Of a stretch of 64,000 bases of DNA, positions 50,026 through 58,809 are shown in pieces. This DNA comes from CAAGNP01 sp964611185 (lineage in GTDB: Bacteria; Bacteroidota; Bacteroidia; Bacteroidales; UBA932): positions 1 to 64,000 of the forward strand of contig CAZSXE010000004.1 in assembly GCA_964611185.1 (NCBI GenBank). The letters are read 5' to 3'. The notes below the pieces were generated by a model. That model was not told the origin of the DNA, did no database searches, and worked only from the letters and a program-made list of their open reading frames with translations. Made by a program: the position numbers and the translations under genes. The first letter of the stretch is position 1. The number at the start of each line of letters is the position of its first letter.

Positions 50026-52398
50026 ATGAGATTTAAAACACTACTAATTATTTTCTCTTTTTTTACTCTGTCACTTTCGGTGGCAGCTCAAACTTCTGCT
50101 CAGATCGAGGCGGCAAAGGCTATGGCCCGTTCTCAAGGATATAGTGAAGCTGAAATTAATGCTATGATTAATCAGCAGCAGGGAGGTGGCTCTAAACAAA
50201 AAACAGCAGTAGTCAATGAAATTGATAGAAATGCTCTTCCTGCTACCGGCTTTCAGAGTGATATGGTACAGCAGCAGAAATTACTTCCTGTCAATGAGCC
50301 TGATAAAAAGAAAGATACGACTAAAATAGCAGTTTACGGGCATGATATTTTTAATTCTCCCGATTTGAATTTTATCCCGAGTTACAATATTCCCACTCCT
50401 GAAAATTATAAATTATCGGCTGGAGATGAAATAGTAATAGATTTGTGGGGAAGTGTGTATATTAATTTCACTCAGTCCATCTCTCCGGAAGGAAGTGTGA
50501 CCATCCCCGAACTCGGGCCGGTGTATCTTGCCGGTCAGACCATAAAACAGGCGGAGGAAAATATTAAGATATATCTAACACGGATATACTCAGGCCTTGG
50601 TGGAAATGAACCCACTACTTTTCTTAGAGTAACCCTCGGAAGGATGCGTTCATTTACTATAAATGTGGTAGGAGATGTATTAAAACCCGGTACTTACACC
50701 CTCCCTTCGTTGTCCAACATTACTTCCGCTCTTTATCTTGCAGGTGGACCCAATAATCTCGGATCAGTCAGAGATATTAAACTTTACAGAAATAACAAAC
50801 TCATCAATACATTTGATGTGTATAAATTTTTAGAGGGAGATTTTTCGGCAAATGTCAGACTTGAAGATAATGATCTCATCAAAGTTTCTACTTATGAAAA
50901 TGTGATTACTGTTTCAGGCTCTGTAAAACGGCCGATGAAATACGAATTAAAACCTGATGAGAACCTTAATACACTGCTAAATTATGCTGGAGGTTTTTCT
51001 AAAGATGCATACTCTGAGAGAGTTCATATTACACGGGTAAAAGGTTTAAGAAGTGAGAGTTTTGATATTACTTCAAAAGAGTATTCCTCTTTCAAAATGA
51101 TGGATGGTGATGTATTGACTGTATCTCCGAATATTAAAGACAATTTGAACAGAGTCTATATTTACGGCTCTGTGTGGCATCAGGGGACTTATGCAATTTC
51201 TGATAATTTAAATACTCTTCAGCAGTTGATTAATGCCGCGGGAGGGGTAAAGGATGATGTATTTGAAGACAGAGGCTATATCCAGAGATTTAATGAGAAA
51301 AGGGATACTGTGGCGCTTCATTTCAGTGTGAAGAATGTTATCGAAGGGACAGAAGAGGTTTTTCTAATGCCGGATGATTCCATCAGGATATTCGCCCACC
51401 ATGAACTTGAAAAAAGAACCCTTGTCTATACTTTTGGAGAGCTTAACAGGCCTGATACCTTTGTATTCAGACCGGGAATCACCCTTGGTGATGTAATTCT
51501 TCTCTCGGGAGGTTTTACAGTCGGTGCTGCCCGTTCAAATATAGATGTGGCCAGAAGAAATGCCAATGACGGAGCTTTTTCCGAATCGGATACTATTGCC
51601 CTTGTATATAATTTCAATCTGAATGAAAAGCCCGAAGATGTTAATTTTGAGCTTAATCCCTACGATGTCGTATTCGTCAGAACGGCACCCAATTATAAAA
51701 AACAGCAGACTATATCTGTCGAAGGGGAGGTTATTTTCCCCGGGAAATATGTAATAGAAAAGAATGTGGTGAGGGTGTCTGATGTTATAAAAAGGGCAGG
51801 TGGGGCAAATGGAGATGCTTATATTCACGGAGCTACTATAAAACGTCGCTTGACAGATGCTGAATATGAAAGGGCTATTATGGCCCGAAATATTGCTCTT
51901 AAGCAATCGGGGATAGATAGCACGAGAATAGAGGTGATTAATAGGAATGAAACATATAATGTGGGTCTTGATTTGCAGGCTGCTATTGATAATCCGGGAT
52001 CGTTTGCCGATGTGGTATTAAGGACAGATGATGTGATAAATGTCCCTAAAATGAATAATACCGTTAAAATATCGGGCGGTGTCCTCTTTAAAAATACAGT
52101 AACTTATAATCCATCTTTAAAACCTAAGGATTATATAAATATGGCGGGAGGCTATATGAAACATGCTATCAGAAAAAATACATACATCGTCTATATGAAC
52201 GGTTATGTCTCTCGAAAAGGGACTTCCCGTTATAAAGTGGAGCCGGGGTGTGAAATTATTGTCCCGATGAAAGATATGAGTCAGACAAACAGAGTAAGTG
52301 CGGCAGAAATTGCTTCAATAGCTTCTTCTACTGCCTCTGTATCGGCTGTGGTGATAAGTATGATTAATTCATTAAGTAGTAAATCTTCTGGTAATTAA
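50026..52398 (+). CDS. Wza-like outer-membrane polysaccharide export protein with multiple SLBB domains
   Basis: A 790-residue exported protein whose signal peptide ends near residue 22 (SVAAQ). The polysaccharide-export motif (YKLSAGDEIVIDLWGS...GSVTIPELGPVYLAGQTIKQAEENIK) is at about 125-190. It is followed by a row of SLBB domains, about six, each with a GxVxxPGxY-like start: VVGDVLKPGTYTL, VSGSVKRPMKYEL, IYGSVWHQGTYAI, TFGELNRPDTFVF, VEGEVIFPGKYVI and a last ISGGVLFKNTVTY. The length is about twice that of E. coli Wza, as is common in Bacteroidota. It probably forms the periplasm-spanning export pore with the next gene product. Confidence 0.93.
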   Translation: MRFKTLLIIFSFFTLSLSVAAQTSAQIEAAKAMARSQGYSEAEINAMINQQQGGGSKQKTAVVNEIDRNALPATGFQSDMVQQQKLLPVNEPDKKKDTTKIAVYGHDIFNSPDLNFIPSYNIPTPENYKLSAGDEIVIDLWGSVYINFTQSISPEGSVTIPELGPVYLAGQTIKQAEENIKIYLTRIYSGLGGNEPTTFLRVTLGRMRSFTINVVGDVLKPGTYTLPSLSNITSALYLAGGPNNLGSVRDIKLYRNNKLINTFDVYKFLEGDFSANVRLEDNDLIKVSTYENVITVSGSVKRPMKYELKPDENLNTLLNYAGGFSKDAYSERVHITRVKGLRSESFDITSKEYSSFKMMDGDVLTVSPNIKDNLNRVYIYGSVWHQGTYAISDNLNTLQQLINAAGGVKDDVFEDRGYIQRFNEKRDTVALHFSVKNVIEGTEEVFLMPDDSIRIFAHHELEKRTLVYTFGELNRPDTFVFRPGITLGDVILLSGGFTVGAARSNIDVARRNANDGAFSESDTIALVYNFNLNEKPEDVNFELNPYDVVFVRTAPNYKKQQTISVEGEVIFPGKYVIEKNVVRVSDVIKRAGGANGDAYIHGATIKRRLTDAEYERAIMARNIALKQSGIDSTRIEVINRNETYNVGLDLQAAIDNPGSFADVVLRTDDVINVPKMNNTVKISGGVLFKNTVTYNPSLKPKDYINMAGGYMKHAIRKNTYIVYMNGYVSRKGTSRYKVEPGCEIIVPMKDMSQTNRVSAAEIASIASSTASVSAVVISMINSLSSKSSGN

Positions 52399-52402
52399 TA
52401 TT

Positions 52403-53563
52403 ATGGATCAAAATATTCAAAACGACAATTCTAATAAGCAGGAACAGGAAATCGACCTGATAGAGCTTGTAAAGAGACTATGGCAGAAAAGGAAGTTAAT
52501 TTTATATATAACGCTTGGATTTATGATAGTGGGACTTTTTGTGGCGCTGTTTTCCCCAAAAGTATATACTTCCAAATGTGTTTTCGTTCCGCAATCTTCT
52601 AAAAAATCATCAAGTTCGACCCTCTCTTCGCTGGCCTCTATGGCTGGAATAAACCTGAATGATATAGGGGGAAACAGTGAGTCTCTCTCTCCACTTGTAT
52701 ATCCTCAAGTGCTGGATAATGTGGATTTTCAGAAAGAGATTATGTATTCAAAAATCAAATTTGACGAATGGGATGAACCGATAACCTTGATAGATTACTA
52801 TACTAATCCTGATTATCAGAAATTCAGTCTTATAGGGACGGTGATGAAATACACAATAGGTCTTCCCGGAGTCATAATTAATGCCATAAGAAATTCACCT
52901 GATACTGTTTCGATCCCTGTACTAAAAGGAGAATCATTTAATTATTATTCAAAAGACGAATTCCAATGTTCTAAAATTTTGAAAAAGAAAGTTCAGTTAA
53001 ATCTTGATGAAAAAAAAGGCTATATCACCCTTTCTGTGGAGATGCCTGAACCTTTGGCTGCAGCACAGCTTGCTCAAAAGGCTTTTGAACTGCTTCAGCG
53101 CTATATTACCGAATTCAAGATAGAAAAAGCTCAGGCCAATATGTCTTTCATTCAGGGTCGCTATGACGAAGCTAAAGCAGATTTTGAAAATAAACAGCTC
53201 GCCTTAGCACAGTTCAAAGATGCTAACAGAGTCCTTTCTACTGCGACTGCAAGTACCAAACTTGAACAGCTGAACTCAGAATATAATATTTCCTATGCCA
53301 TATATACCGAAATTTCAAAGCAGCTTCTTCAGGCAGGGATTCAGGTTAAAGAGGATACTCCTATTCTCACTGCCGTACAGCCTGTAGTGGTTCCATTCAA
53401 AAAAACTAAGCCAAAACGATCGCAAATTCTTGTTATTTGGACATTTTTGGGTTTTGTATTGGGATGTGGATATGTTTTCGGAGCTGATTTTGTTAATAAA
53501 TCTTTTCCCGATTTTCATCCATTCTCAAAAAAGGGAGATAAGGAAGGTACATCAGCCTCATAA
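52403..53563 (+). CDS. Wzz-like chain-length determinant / polysaccharide co-polymerase
   Basis: A 386-residue inner-membrane protein with a short cytosolic start (EQEIDLIELVKRLWQKRKLILYI, typical Wzz domain). The first helix is at about 31-50, a large periplasmic coiled-coil part follows (about 225-300: EKAQANMSFIQGRYDEAKADFENKQLALAQFKDANRVLST), and a proline-rich segment leads to the second helix (about 345-365). There is no Wzc kinase domain. It is placed 4 bp after the Wza-like gene, as expected for partners in chain-length control and export. Confidence 0.9.
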   Translation: MDQNIQNDNSNKQEQEIDLIELVKRLWQKRKLILYITLGFMIVGLFVALFSPKVYTSKCVFVPQSSKKSSSSTLSSLASMAGINLNDIGGNSESLSPLVYPQVLDNVDFQKEIMYSKIKFDEWDEPITLIDYYTNPDYQKFSLIGTVMKYTIGLPGVIINAIRNSPDTVSIPVLKGESFNYYSKDEFQCSKILKKKVQLNLDEKKGYITLSVEMPEPLAAAQLAQKAFELLQRYITEFKIEKAQANMSFIQGRYDEAKADFENKQLALAQFKDANRVLSTATASTKLEQLNSEYNISYAIYTEISKQLLQAGIQVKEDTPILTAVQPVVVPFKKTKPKRSQILVIWTFLGFVLGCGYVFGADFVNKSFPDFHPFSKKGDKEGTSAS

Positions 53564-53567
53564 AAAT

Positions 53568-54419
53568 ATGGGAAATATTTTAATTACCGGAGCTAATGGA
53601 CAGCTTGGAAATGAGCTAAGGGTATTGTCCGGAGGAAAAGAAAATTTCTTTTTTACCGATGTTGCTGAACTTGATATTACTGATGCCTCTGCAATTGAGC
53701 AGTTTATGGCGGAGCATCGGATAGAAACAGTAATTAACTGTGCCGCTTTTACCAATGTGGATAAGGCTGAAGATTGCTGCGACTTAGCAGATAAATTAAA
53801 TAATGAGGCTGTTGCCAATATTGCACGAAGTTGTAAATCTGCCAATGCCTTTTTTATCCATATTTCTACCGACTATGTCTTTGACGGAGAGAAATGTATC
53901 CCTTACACTGAATCTGAAAAGCCCTTTCCCACAGGAGTTTATGGTAGAACAAAGCTCGCCGGAGAGAAAAGTGTATTGGAAAGCGGGTGCTCCTTTGTAA
54001 TCATAAGGACTGCATGGCTATATTCCGAATACGGCAATAATTTCGTCAAGACGATGAGGCGACTATTTGGAGAGAAGGAGAGTATTTCTGTGGTATTCGA
54101 TCAGGTAGGAACTCCTACTTATGCGTTAGATCTCGCTAAAGCAATACTAAATATCGCTGGATGTGAAACTCGTCTTGAACATCAAGGCATCTATCATTTC
54201 AGTAATGAAGGTGTCTGCTCATGGTATGATTTTGCTGTCGCAATAAGAGATCTTTCTGCTCTTGAGTGCAATATCCGGCCATGTCATTCCTCCGAATTCC
54301 CTTCAAAGGTAAAAAGACCGTCATATTCTGTTTTGGATAAAACTCTCATTAAGAGTGTGTTCGGAATAGATATTCCTTACTGGAGAGACAGTTTGGAAAA
54401 ATGTATCTCTAATTTTTAA
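53568..54419 (+). CDS. rfbD: dTDP-4-dehydrorhamnose reductase (RmlD-like)
   Basis: This enzyme performs the last step of dTDP-L-rhamnose synthesis, the reduction of dTDP-4-keto-L-rhamnose. I chose ATG 53568, which gives 283 residues beginning NILITGANGQLGNELR (NADPH motif), 4 bp after the Wzz gene. An in-frame upstream start would overlap that gene by about 130 bp. The SDR site is complete: STDYVFDG (Ser/Thr) and YGRTKLAGE (Tyr/Lys). AFTNVDKAEDCCDLADKLNNEA and YHFSNEG are family signatures. RmlA, B and C are not in this window. Its stop abuts the convergent tolC stop with zero bp between. Confidence 0.93.
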   Translation: MGNILITGANGQLGNELRVLSGGKENFFFTDVAELDITDASAIEQFMAEHRIETVINCAAFTNVDKAEDCCDLADKLNNEAVANIARSCKSANAFFIHISTDYVFDGEKCIPYTESEKPFPTGVYGRTKLAGEKSVLESGCSFVIIRTAWLYSEYGNNFVKTMRRLFGEKESISVVFDQVGTPTYALDLAKAILNIAGCETRLEHQGIYHFSNEGVCSWYDFAVAIRDLSALECNIRPCHSSEFPSKVKRPSYSVLDKTLIKSVFGIDIPYWRDSLEKCISNF

Positions 54420-55775
54420 TTAATCTTGTTCGAGATAGGGGATCCCTTTGTAGTATTTTACTACTTTACTTTTTAATATATAGGTCAATGCGGAGTTCAG
54501 CTTTTCTGCTTTTGAAACAAGTAGGAGGTTGGAGCTCGTTTGGAGATCGAGGACACTTATAAGCCCCTCTTCGTATTTTTTGGAATTTGCAATATATGCT
54601 ATTTTCTGAGCGTTGGCTCTTTTATCGGCCTGAACATATTCTTTGGCAGCCCCCTCCATATCTTGAACGGCACGCTGTATCTCTGTCTCAACCTCCTGAA
54701 GCTTTTGTTCTTTGGTATATTGTGCCCGAAGCATCGCATTTTTCATTTTACCTCTTGTATTCCATCTATTGAGTGAGTTGAAAATGGGGATACTTATCCC
54801 TACTCCTATGTATTCTCCCGATTTTGATTTAATCTGATCCATAAATGGGGAAGAGCTGTTACCTTCGCTTAGAAGAGCTGCGTAGCCTGTTGAATATCCC
54901 CCCTGGGCATAAAGATTTGGGAGAATTCTTAATTTTGCAGTTTGGTAATTATATTGGGCTTGATGAAGCTGATACTCAGCAATTTTAATAGCGGGGAGGA
55001 AGTGCTTGGCTGCATTGAAAATCGTGTCTGCCGATTCTTTCTCTTTGAATGGATCTACAAGCCAAACCATATTGGTGTCGATTTGTATCTCTTTATCAAT
55101 AGGGAAGAACATAAGACCTTTTAGAACAGTAAGGGCATCAGCAAGATTATTTTGTTCTTTGACATGGTTGTAGTCATTGGTAGCTACCTGTGCCTCTACC
55201 TGAAGAAGGTCGGCCTGCCCTTTAAGGCCGAGCTCAAGCATGACAGAGGTCTGTTTGAGATTCTTTTTACTCTCTTCAAGCTGCTCGCTCGTAATCTTTA
55301 CCATACCTGTTTTATAAAGGACATTAAAATATGCCTGAATTATTTCGAGACATAGTACATCTTCCACCTGCTTGTACTCTTCTATCCCCGATTGTTGTGC
55401 TATTTTTGCAATTCTATAATTATTTACCACTGAAAATCCGTTGAATATAGTGTATTCTGCCGAAATACTGTAACTGTTACTGAATGATGCCACATTTGTG
55501 TAAATATTGGTTTCCGGGTCGAGTGAACGGCCGAAATTGGTAGAAGCAGAAGAATTTGCATTAATGGAAGGGATCCAGTTCATATATGATTCTCTGTAAT
55601 CAAGGCGATAATCATCATTCTTTGCCTTTTGAATTTTGGTTTTTGAAGAATTATCAATAGCAAAAAGCATACAGTCGTGTAAACTCCACATTTTATCACT
55701 GTTTACGACTTCTTGGGAAAATCCGTGGATTATACACAGAGATACTAATAAAAGAATAAAAAAAATGCGTTTCAT
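54420..55775 (-). CDS. TolC-family outer-membrane efflux channel
   Basis: A 451-residue protein with a signal peptide (cleavage near HGFSQ, residue 21) and two outer-membrane-efflux repeats rich in long helices. Strand motifs are SISAEYTIFNGFSVVNNYRIAK in the first repeat and YIGVGISIPIFNSLNRWNTRGK in the second. The end is YEEGLISVLDLQTSSNLLL. It should form the exit duct for an RND or ABC pump, but no HlyD or pump gene is adjacent. It is divergent from an NtrC-family regulator gene. The upstream region has a good sigma-54 promoter and enhancer-like palindromes, so it is probably the regulated target. Confidence 0.93.
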   Translation of the reverse strand: MKRIFFILLLVSLCIIHGFSQEVVNSDKMWSLHDCMLFAIDNSSKTKIQKAKNDDYRLDYRESYMNWIPSINANSSASTNFGRSLDPETNIYTNVASFSNSYSISAEYTIFNGFSVVNNYRIAKIAQQSGIEEYKQVEDVLCLEIIQAYFNVLYKTGMVKITSEQLEESKKNLKQTSVMLELGLKGQADLLQVEAQVATNDYNHVKEQNNLADALTVLKGLMFFPIDKEIQIDTNMVWLVDPFKEKESADTIFNAAKHFLPAIKIAEYQLHQAQYNYQTAKLRILPNLYAQGGYSTGYAALLSEGNSSSPFMDQIKSKSGEYIGVGISIPIFNSLNRWNTRGKMKNAMLRAQYTKEQKLQEVETEIQRAVQDMEGAAKEYVQADKRANAQKIAYIANSKKYEEGLISVLDLQTSSNLLLVSKAEKLNSALTYILKSKVVKYYKGIPYLEQD

Positions 55776-55804
55776 CTCAGCTAATAATTATTTTGTAATT
55801 ACAA

Positions 55805-55821
55805 ATGCCAAAAATGTGCCT
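55805..55821 (-). promoter_or_regulatory. Sigma-54 (-24/-12) promoter of tolC
   Basis: The reverse strand reads AGGCAC-ATTTT-TGGCAT, matching TGGCAC-N5-TTGCW with the invariant GG and GC exactly 10 nt apart. The -12 GC is at 55807-55808, so transcription would start about 20 nt upstream of the tolC ATG. Confidence 0.65.
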
Positions 55822-55872
55822 TTGTTGTAATTGTTTGATATACAGATAAGTAGGTATAAGCGGAAATATATA

Positions 55873-55902
55873 TGTGTCAAAAATTTTTACACAGGGTGTA
55901 AA
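55873..55902. promoter_or_regulatory. Overlapping palindromes: candidate enhancer sites for the NtrC-family regulator
   Basis: TGTGT-n-AAAA-a-TTTT-n-ACACA (55873-55893, nine of ten pairs) overlaps the exact repeat TTTACAC-AGG-GTGTAAA (55886-55902). Three half-sites of the type GTGTnAAA/TTTACAC/GTGTAAA lie 52-97 bp upstream of the sigma-54 promoter and 36 bp before the regulator's own ATG. Confidence 0.6.
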
Positions 55903-55937
55903 TTAATTTGACTTTATTTTATAACTTGCAAAAAAAA

Positions 55938-57302
55938 ATGAAAAAGGGATCTATATTGGTGGTTGATGACAATAAAGGGATTCTTACGGCATTAAATATG
56001 CTCCTTCCCATCTACTTCAAGGAAGTGGAACTGCTTCAATCTCCTAATACATTGGTAACTACCATAAGAAATAAAATTTTCGATGTGGTTCTCCTCGATA
56101 TGAATTTTCACGCAGGAGTTAATACGGGAAATGAGGGATTCTACTGGCTTTCCGAGATTAAAAAGTATTCTCCTGTCTCAGAAGTTGTCCTTTTTACCGC
56201 TTATGCCGATATAGATCTTGCTGTAAACGCGATGAAAAGCGGTGCATTCGATTTTGTGGTAAAGCCTTGGGATAATGCCAAATTGATCTCTACATTAATG
56301 GCCGCTTATGAATTAAGTCTCTCTAAAAAAGAGTTGAAGCAGCTCAGAGAGATAAAAAATGAGTTCAAGCAAGAAGGAGATATGTTCTGGGGAGACTCTT
56401 CAAAGATGAAAGAACTCCGCTCGTTAATAGAAAAAGTGGCATCCACAGATGCTTCTATTTTGATAACAGGGGAAAACGGTACAGGAAAAGATGTACTTGC
56501 ACGCGAGATACATCGTCTTTCAAAAAGAAGCGCTGAAAGTATGGTCTCGGTTGACATCGGTTCTCTTCCCGAATCTCTTTTCGAGAGCGAATTGTTCGGA
56601 CATATTAAAGGGGCGTTTACCGATGCTAAAGCGGATAGAGCAGGGAAGTTTGAAGTGGCCAATTACGGAACATTATTTCTTGATGAAATCGGAAATATAC
56701 CTATGCACATTCAGTCTAAGCTTTTGAGTGCAATACAGAATAAATATATAGTAAGAGTCGGTAGTAATAAACCAATTCCGGTAGATATACGATTGATAAC
56801 CGCTACAAACAAAAATTTGGAGGAGAGTGTGGCAAAAGGAGAATTTAGGGAAGATTTGTTGTATCGAATCAATACCATCCATATTCAGCTGCCGCCTTTG
56901 AGGGACAGGAAAGAGGACATCTTGCCTCTTACTACAATGTTTTTGAAAAGGTATGCTTCCAAATATGGAAAAAATATTTCCTCAATAGATCAAAATGCAG
57001 TAGATAAACTGAAAGACTATAAGTGGAATGGAAATATACGTGAATTGCAGCATTCGGTAGAAAAAGCAGTTATATTGTGTGAAGGGAACACCTTGGTTCA
57101 GGGCGATTTCTTACTTGTTCAGCAGAACGCCACTAAATCGGAGGGATCAGCCAATATGGAAGAGACCACCCTTGAAGAGATGGAACGGGAAATGATTGCT
57201 TTTTCTCTAAAGAAATATGAGGGGAATCTCTCAATAGTAGCTAAAAAGCTCGGTGTTACCCGTCAAACACTCTATAATAAACTTAAAAAATACGATTTGT
57301 AA
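55938..57302 (+). CDS. Sigma-54-dependent response regulator (NtrC family)
   Basis: A 454-residue enhancer-binding protein. The receiver domain (SILVVDDNKGILTAL, phospho-acceptor Asp54 in VVLLDMNF, Lys in FVVKPWD) precedes the AAA+ domain (about 150-385) with Walker A GENGTGKD, GAFTDA loop, Walker B FLDEIGN and an arginine region RFREDLLYR-like. The Fis-type helix-turn-helix lies at the C-terminus (GNLSIVAKKLGVTRQTLYNKLKK). The sigma-54-contact loop reads GAFTDA in place of GAFTGA, a variant I believe is frequent in Bacteroidota. I chose ATG 55938 because the receiver starts there; a TTG at 55908 is less likely. The kinase gene follows 11 bp later. Confidence 0.94.
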   Translation: MKKGSILVVDDNKGILTALNMLLPIYFKEVELLQSPNTLVTTIRNKIFDVVLLDMNFHAGVNTGNEGFYWLSEIKKYSPVSEVVLFTAYADIDLAVNAMKSGAFDFVVKPWDNAKLISTLMAAYELSLSKKELKQLREIKNEFKQEGDMFWGDSSKMKELRSLIEKVASTDASILITGENGTGKDVLAREIHRLSKRSAESMVSVDIGSLPESLFESELFGHIKGAFTDAKADRAGKFEVANYGTLFLDEIGNIPMHIQSKLLSAIQNKYIVRVGSNKPIPVDIRLITATNKNLEESVAKGEFREDLLYRINTIHIQLPPLRDRKEDILPLTTMFLKRYASKYGKNISSIDQNAVDKLKDYKWNGNIRELQHSVEKAVILCEGNTLVQGDFLLVQQNATKSEGSANMEETTLEEMEREMIAFSLKKYEGNLSIVAKKLGVTRQTLYNKLKKYDL

Positions 57303-57313
57303 TATATTTTAAG

Positions 57314-58666
57314 ATGCGAAATCGTGCATATATATACTATTTATTACTTATTATATCTGTTACAGGGGCAGTTTTGTCTTTGGTTTACAGTGAATATTTT
57401 TTAGCTGTTTTCGCTATATCGATTGTTATCATATCATCGATTCTCTTATTGAGAGAGTATAGGGTAAATTCGAGAAAGTTAACCTATATGCTCAAAGCTC
57501 TCGAAAATAATGATTCTTCTTTCCGATTTACAGATAAAGGGGGGGATATTTATAACGCTCTGTTCATAAATTCTCTTAATGAGATTAATGAAATTATTAC
57601 TGCTGAAAAATTGTCTGCAAGTGAAAAAGAAAAGTACTATGGATTAATCTTGGAAAATGTAATTACGGGAGTGGTATCTATTGATGAAAAAGGATATGTG
57701 ATTCACTGCAATACTCGTGCTCTTAATTTATTGGGAGTAAGTGTATTGACACATATTTCTCAGTTAAAACGGATTGACGAAGATCTGTATAATGCATTTC
57801 TCTGCGAAGAGGATGATAAAGGGAAAATAGTATCTCTGTTTAATGAGAAAGGGAAAGTTAATCTTTCACTTCGCAGTTCCAATATTGTGCTTAGAGGTAA
57901 AAAAATTAGATTGTTGGTAATCAATGATATTGGCGAAGAATTGGAAACAAATGAGATAGAGGCTTGGACAAGGCTAATAAGGGTTCTTACACACGAAATA
58001 ATGAATACGGTAACACCTATATCTTCTCTTAGCGAGACACTTTCGATGATGTTGAAAAATGTTCCTGAGGGTGATGAAAAAAATATTTTCAGACTGTTGC
58101 CGGAGATTAAAAACGGACTTGAGGTGATTAATTTTTCTTCAAAAGGGCTCATTTCATTTGTCGATTCTTATAGAAATCTTACAAGAATACCAAATCCTGT
58201 ATGTAAGCCTATAATCATAAAAGATTTCTTTAATAAAATTCTGATACTTATTAAGGATGATATTGGGAAAGCACATATTTCTCCCACCATCGAGCTAAGC
58301 AGCGAAGATATTATGATATATGCCGATGAAAATCTTATATCACAGGTAATTCTAAATCTTATAAAAAATGCCATATCAGCACTTGAGGAGAGGATGAAAA
58401 TGGAGGCAGATATGGTCCCTTTATTAAAGTTAAGGGCATCTATAGACAATATTACAGAGGATGTCATCCTCGAGGTGGTGAATAACGGTTCACCTATTTC
58501 CAAGGAGAATCAGGAACATATTTTTATCCCGTTTTTTACGACAAAAAGCAATGGAAACGGAATAGGACTGGCGATTTCACGCCAAATAATGAGAAAGCAC
58601 AACGGTTCGTTGAAATTAAAATCGTCGAATGAAAAAGAGACCTCATTCGTATTAATATTCAGATAA
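57314..58666 (+). CDS. Membrane sensor histidine kinase, NtrB/AtoS-like partner
   Basis: A 450-residue kinase with two close N-terminal membrane helices (about 6-24 and 27-46) and almost no periplasmic loop, so it probably senses the membrane or cytosol. A PAS domain (about 110-205: ILENVITGVVSIDEKGYVIHCNTRALNLLGVS) is followed by HisKA with His227 in VLTHEIMNTVTPISSL. The HATPase domain comes next (NLIKNAISAL, NNGSPISKEN, NGNGIGLAISRQIM). The TPI context is that of kinases paired with NtrC-type regulators. It lies 11 bp after the regulator gene and is its probable partner. Confidence 0.93.
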   Translation: MRNRAYIYYLLLIISVTGAVLSLVYSEYFLAVFAISIVIISSILLLREYRVNSRKLTYMLKALENNDSSFRFTDKGGDIYNALFINSLNEINEIITAEKLSASEKEKYYGLILENVITGVVSIDEKGYVIHCNTRALNLLGVSVLTHISQLKRIDEDLYNAFLCEEDDKGKIVSLFNEKGKVNLSLRSSNIVLRGKKIRLLVINDIGEELETNEIEAWTRLIRVLTHEIMNTVTPISSLSETLSMMLKNVPEGDEKNIFRLLPEIKNGLEVINFSSKGLISFVDSYRNLTRIPNPVCKPIIIKDFFNKILILIKDDIGKAHISPTIELSSEDIMIYADENLISQVILNLIKNAISALEERMKMEADMVPLLKLRASIDNITEDVILEVVNNGSPISKENQEHIFIPFFTTKSNGNGIGLAISRQIMRKHNGSLKLKSSNEKETSFVLIFR

Positions 58667-58668
58667 TA

Positions 58669-58744
58669 TGGAGCCTCTCATGGGACTCGAACCCACGACC
58701 TGCTCATTACGAATGAGCTGCTCTACCAGCTGAGCTAAAGAGGC
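58669..58744 (-). tRNA. tRNA-Thr (anticodon CGT), CCA encoded
   Basis: The reverse strand folds as a full cloverleaf. The acceptor is GCCTCTT/GAGAGGC with discriminator T. The D-arm is AGCTCAGCTGGTAGAGC, the anticodon arm is CTCATTCGTAATGAG with CGT in the loop, and the T-arm is GTGGGTTCGAGTCCCAT (last pair G-T). TCCA follows, so the 3' CCA is encoded (58669-58671). CGT reads ACG (Thr). Confidence 0.97.
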
Positions 58745-58757
58745 CTTTTAGAAATGG

Positions 58758-58765
58758 CAAATGTA
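58758..58765 (-). promoter_or_regulatory. -7 element (TACATTTG) of tRNA-Thr
   Basis: The reverse complement is TACATTTG, ending 13 nt before the mature 5' end of the tRNA. Confidence 0.5.
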
Positions 58766-58809
58766 TGAAATAATTCTATTTTTGAAGAAAAAAATAGTTA
58801 CTTTGTGAT

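Noticed and set aside
53430..53567. Longer RmlD starting inside the Wzz-like gene
   Set aside because: The extra 46 residues do not fit the family, whose N-terminus begins directly with the NILITGANGQLG nucleotide-binding motif.
46190..54419. Phase-variable capsule locus
   Set aside because: I see no invertible repeats around the promoter, no UpxY/UpxZ-type regulator and no recombinase gene.
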